A program made the translations under genes and the position numbers. Shown one piece after another: positions 7,613 through 13,835 of a DNA stretch of 15,786 nt. Numbering within the stretch: position 1 is the stretch's first letter; every line of letters starts with the position of its first letter. The notes beneath the pieces are model-generated. The model saw nothing but the letters and a program-made list of their open reading frames with translations. It had not been told where the DNA came from and searched no databases. Source of the stretch: CAYUZU01 sp964448675 (GTDB lineage Bacteria; Planctomycetota; Phycisphaerae; UBA1845; Fen-1342); contig CAYUZU010000052.1 of the NCBI GenBank assembly GCA_964448675.1, positions 1-15,786 of the forward strand, given 5' to 3'.

Positions 7613-7981
7613 CTATTTGGCCAATTGGGCATTTCTCTGCTGACTATGCCCGGATGTTGGCAACGACAGCCCCGCATGCGCAATCAAATCACCGAGGGCA
7701 GGCTTCGTCGGGACGCCAAGGACGCGCGTGACCTCTTTGCCTGAAACAAAGAGGATGAGTGTCGGAAGCAGGATCACCCCCAAGCGAGCCGGCAACGAGC
7801 CACACTCAGCGACATTCGCCATCGCAATCAGGAGCTTGTCCTCCATCTGTGGTGCGAGCGCTCGTAGTTCAGTCGTCAGCGACTCGCATGGCGGACACCA
7901 GGGCGCCCAGAGATTCAGCAGCACCGGCAGGGTCGCTCGGCGAACGTCGACCTCGAAGCTTGCGTCGGTCACAGCAATCAT
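7613..7981 (-). CDS. thioredoxin-like protein (WCPPC)
   Basis: A 122-residue thioredoxin-fold protein. LNLWAPWCPPCESL holds the WCPPC active site (Cys29, Cys32), and the cis-proline is in VILLPTLILF. WCPPC is more usual in TlpA/CcmG-type periplasmic reductants, but no signal peptide is seen after the chosen start, so it is probably cytoplasmic. The ATG at 7981 gives a start right before the first strand; an open frame to 8101 adds 40 residues with no family match. A sigma-54-like promoter at 8082-8097 lies about 100 bases upstream. It is the first gene of the minus-strand operon running to 3829, so it is likely the promoter-proximal member. Ends with TAG, 24 bases before the coiled-coil start. 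Confidence 0.8.
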   Translation of the reverse strand: MIAVTDASFEVDVRRATLPVLLNLWAPWCPPCESLTTELRALAPQMEDKLLIAMANVAECGSLPARLGVILLPTLILFVSGKEVTRVLGVPTKPALGDLIAHAGLSLPTSGHSQQRNAQLAK

Positions 7982-8081
7982 CCTTGCTCGATCTCCACGT
8001 AACGGCCGGGCCACGTAGCTGCCTGCTAGCGTAGTTACTGCACATCGCGTTCCACGATTGCTCGGTCGCCCGAGGGATCTG

Positions 8082-8097
8082 CGCAAATCCTGACCCA
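8082..8097 (-). promoter_or_regulatory. sigma-54-like promoter for the minus-strand operon
   Basis: On the minus strand, TGGGTCAGGATTTGCG has the GG-N10-GC spacing of the -24/-12 elements, with TTGC exact at -12 and TGG at -24. It lies about 100 bases before the start of the WCPPC thioredoxin gene. A sigma-54 activator is encoded in the window. A second, + strand sigma-54-like site in the same intergenic region strengthens the case. Confidence 0.5.
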
Positions 8098-8171
8098 GCA
8101 ACCACTTAAGTCATGGCGATCACATTGAAGGGACGCGTAGGGGCTTGATGGGCGGCGCTCAACGCCTGCCG

Positions 8172-8202
8172 GGACACACACAAGTGTCCATGGTGAACAG
8201 TT
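8172..8202. promoter_or_regulatory. candidate activator-binding site
   Basis: GGACAC (8172-8177) and GTGTCC (8184-8189) form an inverted repeat with a six-base gap, followed by GTGAACAGTT at 8193-8202. The block AGTGTCCAT recurs at 10041-10049, upstream of the third sigma-54 promoter, where GTGTTCAGTT follows it. The starts of the two motifs are 10 bp apart here and 20 bp apart there, that is, one versus two helical turns. Its position, roughly 75-100 bp from both flanking promoters, fits an enhancer for a bacterial enhancer-binding protein. The number of matching bases is modest. Confidence 0.4.
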
Positions 8203-8295
8203 GGCCATTGCCCGCCCGACTTCGGTGATGTCTTAAAAGGCGCCGACACGCCTTCCGCTCTCCGCAGCGGCACTCGACGGCATCGCGCCAACTTA

Positions 8296-8311
8296 CGGCG
8301 CGGCTCTTGCT
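8296..8311 (+). promoter_or_regulatory. sigma-54-like promoter for zinc-ribbon gene
   Basis: CGGCGCGGCTCTTGCT has GG at 8297-8298 and GC at 8309-8310, separated by exactly 10 bases, and a perfect TTGCT -12 element. The upstream half is weaker (CGGCGC against TGGCAC). The predicted transcript start falls about 25-30 bases before the ATG of the zinc-ribbon gene. Confidence 0.5.
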
Positions 8312-8349
8312 TTCATGATATATGCCACTGACCACGAAAGGAGGACGGC

Positions 8350-8538
8350 ATGGAAAAGGCGAAGCTCAATGACTGCCGTGAGTGCGGCAAGAGTATCAGC
8401 CGCCAGAGCCCCTTCTGCCGCGAATGCGGACATCCACAGGGGTCGGCGGTTGCCATTTGGCTGTTGGCGTTGTTCCTATTGATGCTCCTGGCCGCTTACC
8501 TCACGTTCTGCTTGTATGGCATGTGCCTGTGCAGTTGA
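8350..8538 (+). CDS. zinc-ribbon single-helix membrane protein
   Basis: A 62-residue protein. Residues 8-30 carry a zinc-ribbon of the form C-x2-C-x10-C-x2-C (DCRECGK, then SPFCRECGHPQ), and the rest is one hydrophobic helix (about residues 34-55). It would be a short membrane-anchored zinc finger with the ribbon probably on the cytoplasmic side. A perfect ribosome-binding site (AAGGAGG) precedes the ATG. The near-identical ribbon at 13445-13642 marks a paralogue at the far end of the other operon: 18 of 23 ribbon residues are the same. The C-terminal tail has two extra cysteines (CLYGMCLCS), which the paralogue lacks apart from one. Function is unknown; the duplication flanking the regulator suggests both are part of one regulon. 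Confidence 0.8.
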   Translation: MEKAKLNDCRECGKSISRQSPFCRECGHPQGSAVAIWLLALFLLMLLAAYLTFCLYGMCLCS

Positions 8539-8623
8539 GTCTCCAGGAACGGCGGGGATGCGGTACCAGCTTGGACGATGACCTTGGCAGCACGCCTTCC
8601 GACTGCGGACCGGGTTTAGTGCC

Positions 8624-10009
8624 TCACTCGTCAGGTGTGGCTAGCTCGAACTCCGACATCCGGCTATACAGCGTCGTCCGGCTAACCTGAAGAAGGCGGG
8701 CTGCTTTCGCGACGTTCCACCCCGTCGCGATCAGCGCTTCGCGCACCTGGGCACGCGTCAAGTCCAGCCGCCGCCGTCGTCGCTTCCTCGGCGCACTACT
8801 ATCGACGTAGACCGGAGCCTCGGCGAGTTCACGAGCGATCAGTTGGGGGGGCAGATGAGCAGGGCTCACGCGTCCACTGTGCGTCTTGACAAACGCGTAT
8901 TCGATCGTGTTTTCCAGCTCGCGCACGTTGCCCGGCCAGCTATAATCGAGCAGCAACGCCAAGGCCTCCGGATCAAGCCCCTCGATATCCCGTCGCATTT
9001 CCCGCCGCAGTTTGTCGACGAAGTGCTGCGTGAGAAGTGCGATATCCTCGCGCCGCTCCTTGAGCGGTGGGAGACGAATCGGCACCACGCGCAGCCGGTA
9101 GTAGAGGTCTTCCCGAAACTGCCCCGCAGCGACCAGTTCGCCCAAGGGACGGTTCGTGGCGGCAATCACTCGCATATCGACGGGGATCGAACGCTCACCC
9201 CCGACGCGGTCGATCGTATGCTCCTGAAGCACGCGCAGGAGCTTCGCCTGGATGTTCGCCGAGATATCGCCGACTTCATCCAAGAAGATTGTCCCGCCCG
9301 CAGCGGCTTCGAAGCGCCCCTGCTTGTCACGCAATGCGCCGGTGAACGCGCCGCGCACGTGTCCGAACAACTCGCTTTCCAACAGGCTCTCGGGAAGCGC
9401 CGAACAACTGACGGCAACGAAAGGCCCCTTCGCCCGGGTGCCGACGTAGTGGATCGCGCGCGCCACCAACTCCTTCCCCGTGCCGGTGGGCCCCTGAATC
9501 AGAACCGTGGTATCGGTGTCGGCGACCTGTTCGATCAGGCGAAAGACGTCCTGCATGGCCTTGCTCTTGCCGATGATGTTGTGAAGCCGGTAGCGCTCCT
9601 TCAGATCACGCCGTAAGTGGACCAGTTCGGTGATGTCCCGAAGCACGACCAGGCCACCCCGTGGCTCTCCACGCTGCTCGCGGAACACGACCGTCCGAAA
9701 GTTAAACACCTTCCGGTGGCCGGAGGCGGTTTCAAGCTCCACCTCCACGTCGTGAATCGGCTTCCGGTTCGAAATCGACTCACGCAGCGCTGACCCGGGC
9801 GTGCACAATTCCTCACCAAACAGACAGAAGCAGGCGGCCCCCAACGCGGATTTCCGCGTCGTCTCCAGCATCCGGCACGCAGCGTCGTTGATGCCGATTA
9901 CCGTGCCGGCGTCATCCAGCGTGACGATGCCGTCATCGAGACTGTCGAGAATCGCAGCGCACTTGTCCCCGTGCGGTCCCAAGGAGGTCGTTCGACGCGT
10001 GGCCATCAC
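8624..10009 (-). CDS. sigma-54-dependent activator, PAS-AAA+-Fis
   Basis: A 461-residue bacterial enhancer-binding protein with three domains. The N-terminal PAS (about residues 17-130) holds Cys60, Cys62 and Cys69 in a CFC...LC cluster, a possible redox or metal sensor. The AAA+ domain (about 143-375) has Walker A GPTGTGKE (173-180), the sigma-54 contact loop GAFTGA (220-225), Walker B GGTIFLDE and a VIAATNR sensor segment. The Fis-type helix-turn-helix lies at about 415-455 (WNVAKAARLLQVSRTTLYSRM). All motifs are intact, so it should be an active ATPase. It sits between the two arms of the presumed regulon and shares an intergenic region with the sigma-54 promoter at 10186. The start is GTG at 10009 or ATG at 10006. 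It likely controls both flanking operons; the ligand is not shown by sequence. Confidence 0.92.
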   Translation of the reverse strand: MMATRRTTSLGPHGDKCAAILDSLDDGIVTLDDAGTVIGINDAACRMLETTRKSALGAACFCLFGEELCTPGSALRESISNRKPIHDVEVELETASGHRKVFNFRTVVFREQRGEPRGGLVVLRDITELVHLRRDLKERYRLHNIIGKSKAMQDVFRLIEQVADTDTTVLIQGPTGTGKELVARAIHYVGTRAKGPFVAVSCSALPESLLESELFGHVRGAFTGALRDKQGRFEAAAGGTIFLDEVGDISANIQAKLLRVLQEHTIDRVGGERSIPVDMRVIAATNRPLGELVAAGQFREDLYYRLRVVPIRLPPLKERREDIALLTQHFVDKLRREMRRDIEGLDPEALALLLDYSWPGNVRELENTIEYAFVKTHSGRVSPAHLPPQLIARELAEAPVYVDSSAPRKRRRRRLDLTRAQVREALIATGWNVAKAARLLQVSRTTLYSRMSEFELATPDE

Positions 10010-10040
10010 CTCCCCACCTTTCGCATAACGCCCCGCTTAC

Positions 10041-10070
10041 AGTGTCCATCTTAGACGGAAGTGTTCAGTT
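10041..10070. promoter_or_regulatory. candidate activator-binding site
   Basis: AGTGTCCAT at 10041-10049 repeats the block found at 8183-8191, and GTGTTCAGTT at 10061-10070 repeats GTGNNCAGTT from 8193-8202. It lies about 115-145 bp upstream of the strong sigma-54 promoter at 10186 and just upstream of the activator gene's own start. This fits an enhancer for the receiver-led operon and possible autoregulation. Confidence 0.4.
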
Positions 10071-10185
10071 AAGGAAGCGGCCTACGTCGGTACAGGAGGA
10101 TCGCCACCCGCAGCGACGCCACCGCTGAGAACATAAACCTCTGTTTGGAAAAGGCTTGCGACTTGTCTCCCCCGTTCGGCATGCG

Positions 10186-10201
10186 TGGCACGCTGCTTGC
10201 G
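10186..10201 (+). promoter_or_regulatory. sigma-54 promoter for the receiver-led operon
   Basis: TGGCACGCTGCTTGCG is a near-perfect match to the sigma-54 consensus TGGCACG-N4-TTGCW, with GG at 10187-10188 and GC at 10199-10200. The predicted start site is about 65 bases before the receiver-like gene's ATG. The divergent gene is the sigma-54 activator itself. Confidence 0.85.
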
Positions 10202-10276
10202 AACGATTCCAGTAGACCAGCTAACTGCGGCGGGCAGAGCGGCCAATGTCGTGGCGAGCCGATCCGAGGATAACCC

Positions 10277-10675
10277 ATGTGCCGTCTCTTGGTTGTCAGC
10301 GATGTTCAACACGAACGCCGGCTGATCGCAGAACAGGCCTTGTCGGTATGCGACACGGTCGAAGAAGTGCTCGACTCAGAGGCTGCAGCCGAAGTCCTGA
10401 ATCGCGCCGCGCGACACCCCCCCATCGTCATCACCGCGCTCGCCCCCGACGGCATGGCGTTTGTCGACACGTTGCAGCGTCAATCGAACGGCGCCCCCTC
10501 GATACCGATTGTTCTGATCGTCGAACCGGGCCGAGCAGCGGTGGCGCGCCAAGCTACCGGCGCCGGGGTCCGGTTGGTCGTCCAGCGTCCGCTCAATGGC
10601 ACGGCTCTACACCATGCCCTGCAGGAGATTATCGAGGGGGTGCGGGATGACGTGCAGATGGAGACAGGCCCGTGA
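10277..10675 (+). CDS. receiver-like protein lacking the phosphoacceptor
   Basis: A 132-residue CheY-like fold. LLVVSD opens the first strand, PPIVITALAPDG is the third strand where response regulators have the phosphoacceptor Asp, IPIVLIVEPG is the fourth, and RLVVQRPLNGTALHHALQEII is the C-terminal segment where the family has Lys-Pro. Here the acceptor position reads Ala (ITAL) and the Lys is Arg, so phosphorylation in the usual way is unlikely. The ATG at 10277 is preceded by GAGGA. It is the first gene behind the strong sigma-54 promoter, upstream of the coiled-coil protein. A role as a protein-protein interaction module or as a regulator of the operon is possible; nothing ties it to a histidine kinase. 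Confidence 0.65.
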   Translation: MCRLLVVSDVQHERRLIAEQALSVCDTVEEVLDSEAAAEVLNRAARHPPIVITALAPDGMAFVDTLQRQSNGAPSIPIVLIVEPGRAAVARQATGAGVRLVVQRPLNGTALHHALQEIIEGVRDDVQMETGP

Positions 10676-10721
10676 AGACCATGCCTGGCCCAGTTTCGTC
10701 CTGGAGATTCGGGAAGTCACT

Positions 10722-10763
10722 CGGTTTCGACTTGAGGCCGTTGAAGGCCTTCAAGCGAAACCG
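10722..10763 (+). other. long hairpin between receiver and coiled-coil genes
   Basis: CGGTTTCG (10722-10729) pairs perfectly with CGAAACCG (10756-10763), and CTTGAGGCC pairs with GGCCTTCAAG inside, allowing one-base bulges and a six-base loop. The whole makes about 17 base pairs. No T-run follows, so it is not an obvious terminator. It lies in the 160-base gap between two genes of one operon and may process the transcript or alter expression of the downstream genes. Confidence 0.6.
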
Positions 10764-10835
10764 TATCCGCTGTCCCCTTGGCCGGTACATCCGAACACAC
10801 TGGGGGCGATGCGTGGGCCGCTTGGGAGTCTTGCC

Positions 10836-11327
10836 ATGGAAAATCGTAATCACATCCGAAATCCGCTTGAGGACGAGCGATGGCAAGATGAGCGCGAGCA
10901 CTGGCTGGAGGACTCGCGCCGCTGGCAAGAAGAGCACCTCGACGCCCTGGCAGAGCTTCTCACGCTGGAGTTCGAGGTTCTCGCGAACGGCGTTGCTGTG
11001 CGCCGACACCGCGAAGTCGTCGAGCACGAGGAGCCCGATTTACAAAAACATGGAGATGAATTCGATACCTCCTCAGCTGCGGGCAACGGTTATAGCGCGC
11101 TCGTTACCATGCAGGAACGGCAGGCTGCTGAGCACGCCGCCCTGCGCGACGAGCACGAGCGTATCAAGCACTATCACGACGCTGTCATGGGCCAGCTGTC
11201 GGCCCTGAAGGCGGCGATCGAAACCGTGCTCTCAGAGTCTCCGCCCGAGGAGCTTGAGCGCAGGCTTAGCGACGCATTTCGCCTTCTCAGGCACGATGAT
11301 CCGTGGTCCGCTGGAGCCGCGCGATGA
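10836..11327 (+). CDS. small coiled-coil protein, paralogue of 7190-7588
   Basis: A 163-residue, charged helical protein. Its N-terminus has the same Trp-repeat as the other copy (RWQDEREHWLEDSRRW) followed by QEEHLDALAELLTLE. The NGVAVRRH block and LRDEHERIKHYHDAVMGQL block also align. It is longer at the C-terminus (SPPEELERRLSDAFRLLRHDDPW). The ATG at 10836 follows GGGAG at eight bases. Its TGA overlaps the next start codon (ATGA), coupling it to the membrane protein. No known family is recognised. The two copies lie in operons on opposite sides of the sigma-54 activator, each beside electron-transfer or metal-handling genes. Confidence 0.8.
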   Translation: MENRNHIRNPLEDERWQDEREHWLEDSRRWQEEHLDALAELLTLEFEVLANGVAVRRHREVVEHEEPDLQKHGDEFDTSSAAGNGYSALVTMQERQAAEHAALRDEHERIKHYHDAVMGQLSALKAAIETVLSESPPEELERRLSDAFRLLRHDDPWSAGAAR

Positions 11328-12058
11328 GAACGCCTGAACCTGCACACCAGCGACGATCGAATCAGGTTGCCGGAGAAAAGCAGCGCCGCCGGCCGAGCGC
11401 CGGAATCGCGCGCCAGCTACAGTCGTTCGTCGGCCTCGTCGCACGATGTGCGCGGGTAATGGGATACGTCCTCATCCTGCATCCCCTGTCCCTGATCGTC
11501 TGGCTGCTTATCGCCCTGGTCATACTGTGGGCCGTGTGGTCCATGACGGCCACCGACTACAGGTCCAGCGGGCTGAGCATCCTCTGCACCGGCGCACTGG
11601 CTGTCACTCTTCTCACGCTGATCCTGTATCTGGCGTTCATCAGCCGATGTCTGATCGCGTCCACGTTACGTGCCTGGCACGGCGACGTCGGTGGCGACGC
11701 GCCAGGCTTCGGGGACTCGCACACGCAGCAGGACCTGCGAGTCGCGGTCGTTGGGCAGGACGGTGTTGTCGCGGAAGTGGCCAACACGCTTGCGAGCGCC
11801 GGGTACAGCGTGTCCGTGTTCCCAGCCCGCACAGTGTGGGGCGGCACTCTATACTACAAAGACACCGATCAGATGCGCAGCACACACCGCCTTGACCCGA
11901 ATCAGCAACCCCCCGCCCATATCCGGATCTTGACCCACCGGGTGTTCAGCGAGCAGCTCAGCCTGAGCGACCTTCTGCAACTGGGGCGCTTTGACGCGCT
12001 GGTTGTTAGGTGCAACGGCGCGGCCGGCAGGTCCACGCCACGAAAGACCGGCCCATGA
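11324..12058 (+). CDS. unknown two-helix membrane protein
   Basis: A 244-residue protein I do not recognise. After a basic N-terminus (about 1-45) come two membrane helices (about 47-75 and 84-108), then a soluble part of about 135 residues. That part starts with a Rossmann- or receiver-like unit (DLRVAVVGQDGVVAEVANTLASAGYSVSVFPAR), with a G-x-x-G-like turn, then HIRILTHRVFSEQLSLSDLLQLGRFDALVVRC, again strand-helix-strand-like. It overlaps the coiled-coil gene upstream and the manganese-transporter gene downstream by ATGA each, so all three are coupled. It may be a sensor or accessory subunit for the transporter. Nothing identifies a ligand. Confidence 0.7.
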   Translation: MRTPEPAHQRRSNQVAGEKQRRRPSAGIARQLQSFVGLVARCARVMGYVLILHPLSLIVWLLIALVILWAVWSMTATDYRSSGLSILCTGALAVTLLTLILYLAFISRCLIASTLRAWHGDVGGDAPGFGDSHTQQDLRVAVVGQDGVVAEVANTLASAGYSVSVFPARTVWGGTLYYKDTDQMRSTHRLDPNQQPPAHIRILTHRVFSEQLSLSDLLQLGRFDALVVRCNGAAGRSTPRKTGP

Positions 12059-13077
12059 TTCACGACGTGCTGGTAAAGTCCGTGATGATCTCGACGTTCG
12101 TGTTCGTCATGATGCTGGCCATCGAATACGTCAACACATGCACGCGCGGCACCGCACAGAGCGCCATTCGCGGCGGCCGCTGGCGACAGTACCTCATCGC
12201 CACCGGATTGGGCGCTACGCCGGGTTGCCTCGGGGCTTTTGCGGGCGTGAGCCTGTACGCCCACGGTTTGCTGTCGCTCGGGGCCCTGGTAGGCTGCATG
12301 ATCGCGACCAGCGGCGACGAGGCGTTTGTACTGCTGGCCGTCAGCCCGAAGTGGGGACTGTTCCTGATGGCGCTCCTTTTCGTGGTCGGGATGGGGGCCG
12401 CGTGGTTGACCGACCTGCTCTGGCCGCAGGGCTTGCGGTCGAGGACCAACACCTGCGACGAACTGGTTGTACATGACGAAGCGGTGTGTGGACCGTCTTC
12501 GTGGGCCCAGATCAAGCACTACTGGCAGCGCTGCTCGGCAGCTAGAGGTGTCCTGGCCATCATCCTGGTTCTGGTTGTGGGCGCTGTGACGCTCGGTGAG
12601 TTCGGGCCGAACGAGTGGAACTGGATTCGTATTACACTTCTGGGGGTTACACTGTTTGCCCTCTTTGCCGTCGTGACGACGCCCGATCACTTCCTGGAGG
12701 AACACCTTTGGAACCACGTGGCCAAAAAGCACGCACCACGCGTGTTCGCGTGGACGTTCGGCGCACTCCTCGTTACGCATCTGATCAGCGGCCACGTCGG
12801 CATCGACCAGTGGATTCAGCAGAACCCGCTCCTGCTGCTGCTGGTTGCCGGCTTGCTCGGGATCATCCCTGAATCAGGCCCGCACCTATTGTTCGTAACG
12901 CTTTTCGCCGAGGGCAAGATCCCCTTCAGCGTTCTGTTGGCAAGCTCCATCGTGCAGGATGGCCACGGAATGCTCCCATTGCTTGGAGACTCACTACTGG
13001 CGTTTGTCGTAGTGAAGGCCATTAACCTGATTGCCGGGCTGCTTGTCGGCCTCGCGGTGTTCGTCTGCGGCGGCTGA
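12055..13077 (+). CDS. putative manganese transporter (ArsP_2 family)
   Basis: A 340-residue polytopic membrane protein with about eight to ten helices. Two segments are characteristic of the ArsP_2 family (PF11449): GCLGAFAGVSLYAHG followed by GALVGCMIATSGDEAFVLLA in the N-terminal half, and LGIIPESGPHLLFVTLF followed by LLASSIVQDGHGMLPLLGD near the C-terminus. Members are annotated as putative manganese transporters, and earlier as arsenic efflux; the substrate is not proven for the family. Between the halves a cytoplasmic-looking loop (about residues 130-165) has several charged residues. The ATG overlaps the preceding stop (ATGA). The ferredoxin gene follows after 36 bases. The link to a redox-sensitive sigma-54 system is suggestive only. 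Confidence 0.85.
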   Translation: MIHDVLVKSVMISTFVFVMMLAIEYVNTCTRGTAQSAIRGGRWRQYLIATGLGATPGCLGAFAGVSLYAHGLLSLGALVGCMIATSGDEAFVLLAVSPKWGLFLMALLFVVGMGAAWLTDLLWPQGLRSRTNTCDELVVHDEAVCGPSSWAQIKHYWQRCSAARGVLAIILVLVVGAVTLGEFGPNEWNWIRITLLGVTLFALFAVVTTPDHFLEEHLWNHVAKKHAPRVFAWTFGALLVTHLISGHVGIDQWIQQNPLLLLLVAGLLGIIPESGPHLLFVTLFAEGKIPFSVLLASSIVQDGHGMLPLLGDSLLAFVVVKAINLIAGLLVGLAVFVCGG

Positions 13078-13113
13078 ACTGTGCTGGTACTCGTGAAGGA
13101 AGGAGCTGTGCGA

Positions 13114-13341
13114 ATGGCCGCATACAATATCGAGATCAACCGTGACGAGTGCATTAGCTGCCAGCAGTGCGTCTCTGATGCACCCGCGACGTTCGACTCG
13201 GACGATGACGGTATCGCAGTTGTTACCGACCCCGCCGGTGATCCCCCCGACGTGATCCTGACAGCGGCGCAAAACTGCCCGGTACAGGCCATCGTGCTCT
13301 ACGATGCCGATTCCGGCGCCAGGGTGTGGCCCGAGGAATAG
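13114..13341 (+). CDS. single-[4Fe-4S] ferredoxin
   Basis: A 75-residue ferredoxin. Ligands are Cys13, Cys16, Cys19 (CISCQQC) and Cys55 (NCPVQAI); the position where a two-cluster ferredoxin has another cysteine reads Ala in SDAPATF. One [4Fe-4S] cluster is therefore expected, in a soluble electron carrier. The middle (SDDDGIAVV) is acidic, as in this family. AAGGAG stands eight bases before the ATG at 13114. The gene ends in TAG and is followed by an intrinsic terminator, so it closes the receiver-led operon. It could pass electrons to the RnfB-like protein or the RACo-like activator encoded on the other arm; this is inference. Confidence 0.88.
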   Translation: MAAYNIEINRDECISCQQCVSDAPATFDSDDDGIAVVTDPAGDPPDVILTAAQNCPVQAIVLYDADSGARVWPEE

Positions 13342-13372
13342 GGGCCCGGATTGGCCTCCGCTTGTGCTCCAT

Positions 13373-13406
13373 CCGCAGTGCTCGTGAGTGCTGCGGCTGG
13401 TTTTTT
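13373..13406 (+). terminator. intrinsic terminator after ferredoxin
   Basis: CCGCAG (13373-13378) and CTGCGG (13391-13396) form a stem that can extend inward through GCTC/GAGT-like pairs, and a run of six T follows at 13401-13406. The ferredoxin stop is 32 bases upstream. The zinc-ribbon gene downstream then depends on partial readthrough or its own promoter. Confidence 0.75.
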
Positions 13407-13444
13407 GACGGTTGGTGGACTCACCCGCCAAGGAGGCTGACGAA

Positions 13445-13642
13445 ATGAAGTCCGAGTTGCTTCGCGATTGCAGCGCATGCGGAAAGGAGATCAGCCGTCA
13501 TAGCCCATTCTGCCGTCAATGTGGCCATCCGCAGACCGGCGTGTTGGCAAGGTTGGTCATGCTGTTGTTCGCGATACTGGTGCTCGCCTTGACCATTGCA
13601 CTGTTCTTCGTCTTGCACTTGGCAGAATTGCTGTGCAATTGA
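13445..13642 (+). CDS. zinc-ribbon single-helix membrane protein, second copy
   Basis: A 65-residue protein with a zinc-ribbon (DCSACGK...SPFCRQCGHPQ, cysteine pairs as in the 8350 copy) followed by one long hydrophobic helix (about residues 33-58). Ribbon identity to the first copy is 18 of 23 residues, while the membrane helices share little beyond hydrophobicity. AAGGAGG lies eight bases before the ATG at 13445. No clear sigma-54 element with the right spacing was found directly upstream; a TGGC...TTGT pair near 13352 has the wrong spacing. It lies just after a terminator. Such a membrane-tethered zinc ribbon might bind nucleic acid or protein partners at the membrane; the function is unknown. 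Confidence 0.8.
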   Translation: MKSELLRDCSACGKEISRHSPFCRQCGHPQTGVLARLVMLLFAILVLALTIALFFVLHLAELLCN

Positions 13643-13835
13643 CGGTCACGCAGCCAGCCCGTTGCCAGAATCCGCCGCTGAGGCGAACCACGTCGCGCTC
13701 ATGCGGCCGACTCCGTCGGCGACGCGGCGGCCCGAGTCCGATTGATCGGCCGGGTTCCTGCAGGGCCCCGGTGACAAAGAAGCGGAATGGACCCGGCGTG
13801 CGTTGGAACATGTTCGCCGCTGGAAGGAGATGGCC

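Larger units (their letters stand above)
7982..8349. other. 368-bp divergent intergenic region
   Basis: No convincing gene lies here; a short frame at 8106-8291 on the minus strand has no start context or recognisable sequence. The region instead holds two sigma-54-like promoters facing opposite ways (8082-8097 and 8296-8311) and, between them, an inverted repeat plus half-sites at 8172-8202 that could be a shared activator-binding site. Confidence 0.6.

Noticed and set aside
8843..9616. 257-codon + strand frame opposite the sigma-54 activator
   Set aside because: Antisense shadow of the AAA+ domain, with no start signal or motif.
11902..12795. 297-codon minus-strand frame opposite the manganese transporter
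   Set aside because: Low-complexity His/Gln/Arg-rich composition with no ribosome-binding site; the + strand frame carries clear ArsP_2 motifs.
13352..13367. Sigma-54-like TGGC...TTGT upstream of the second zinc-ribbon gene
   Set aside because: Spacing is off by one base and the -12 GC is missing.
13746..13835. In-frame extension upstream of the OsmC-like start (AEWTRRALEHVRRWKEMA)
   Set aside because: Looks coding-like but has no start codon with a ribosome-binding site, while the ATG at 13836 has AAGGAG at proper distance. It may be a trace of another gene, but I cannot name it.
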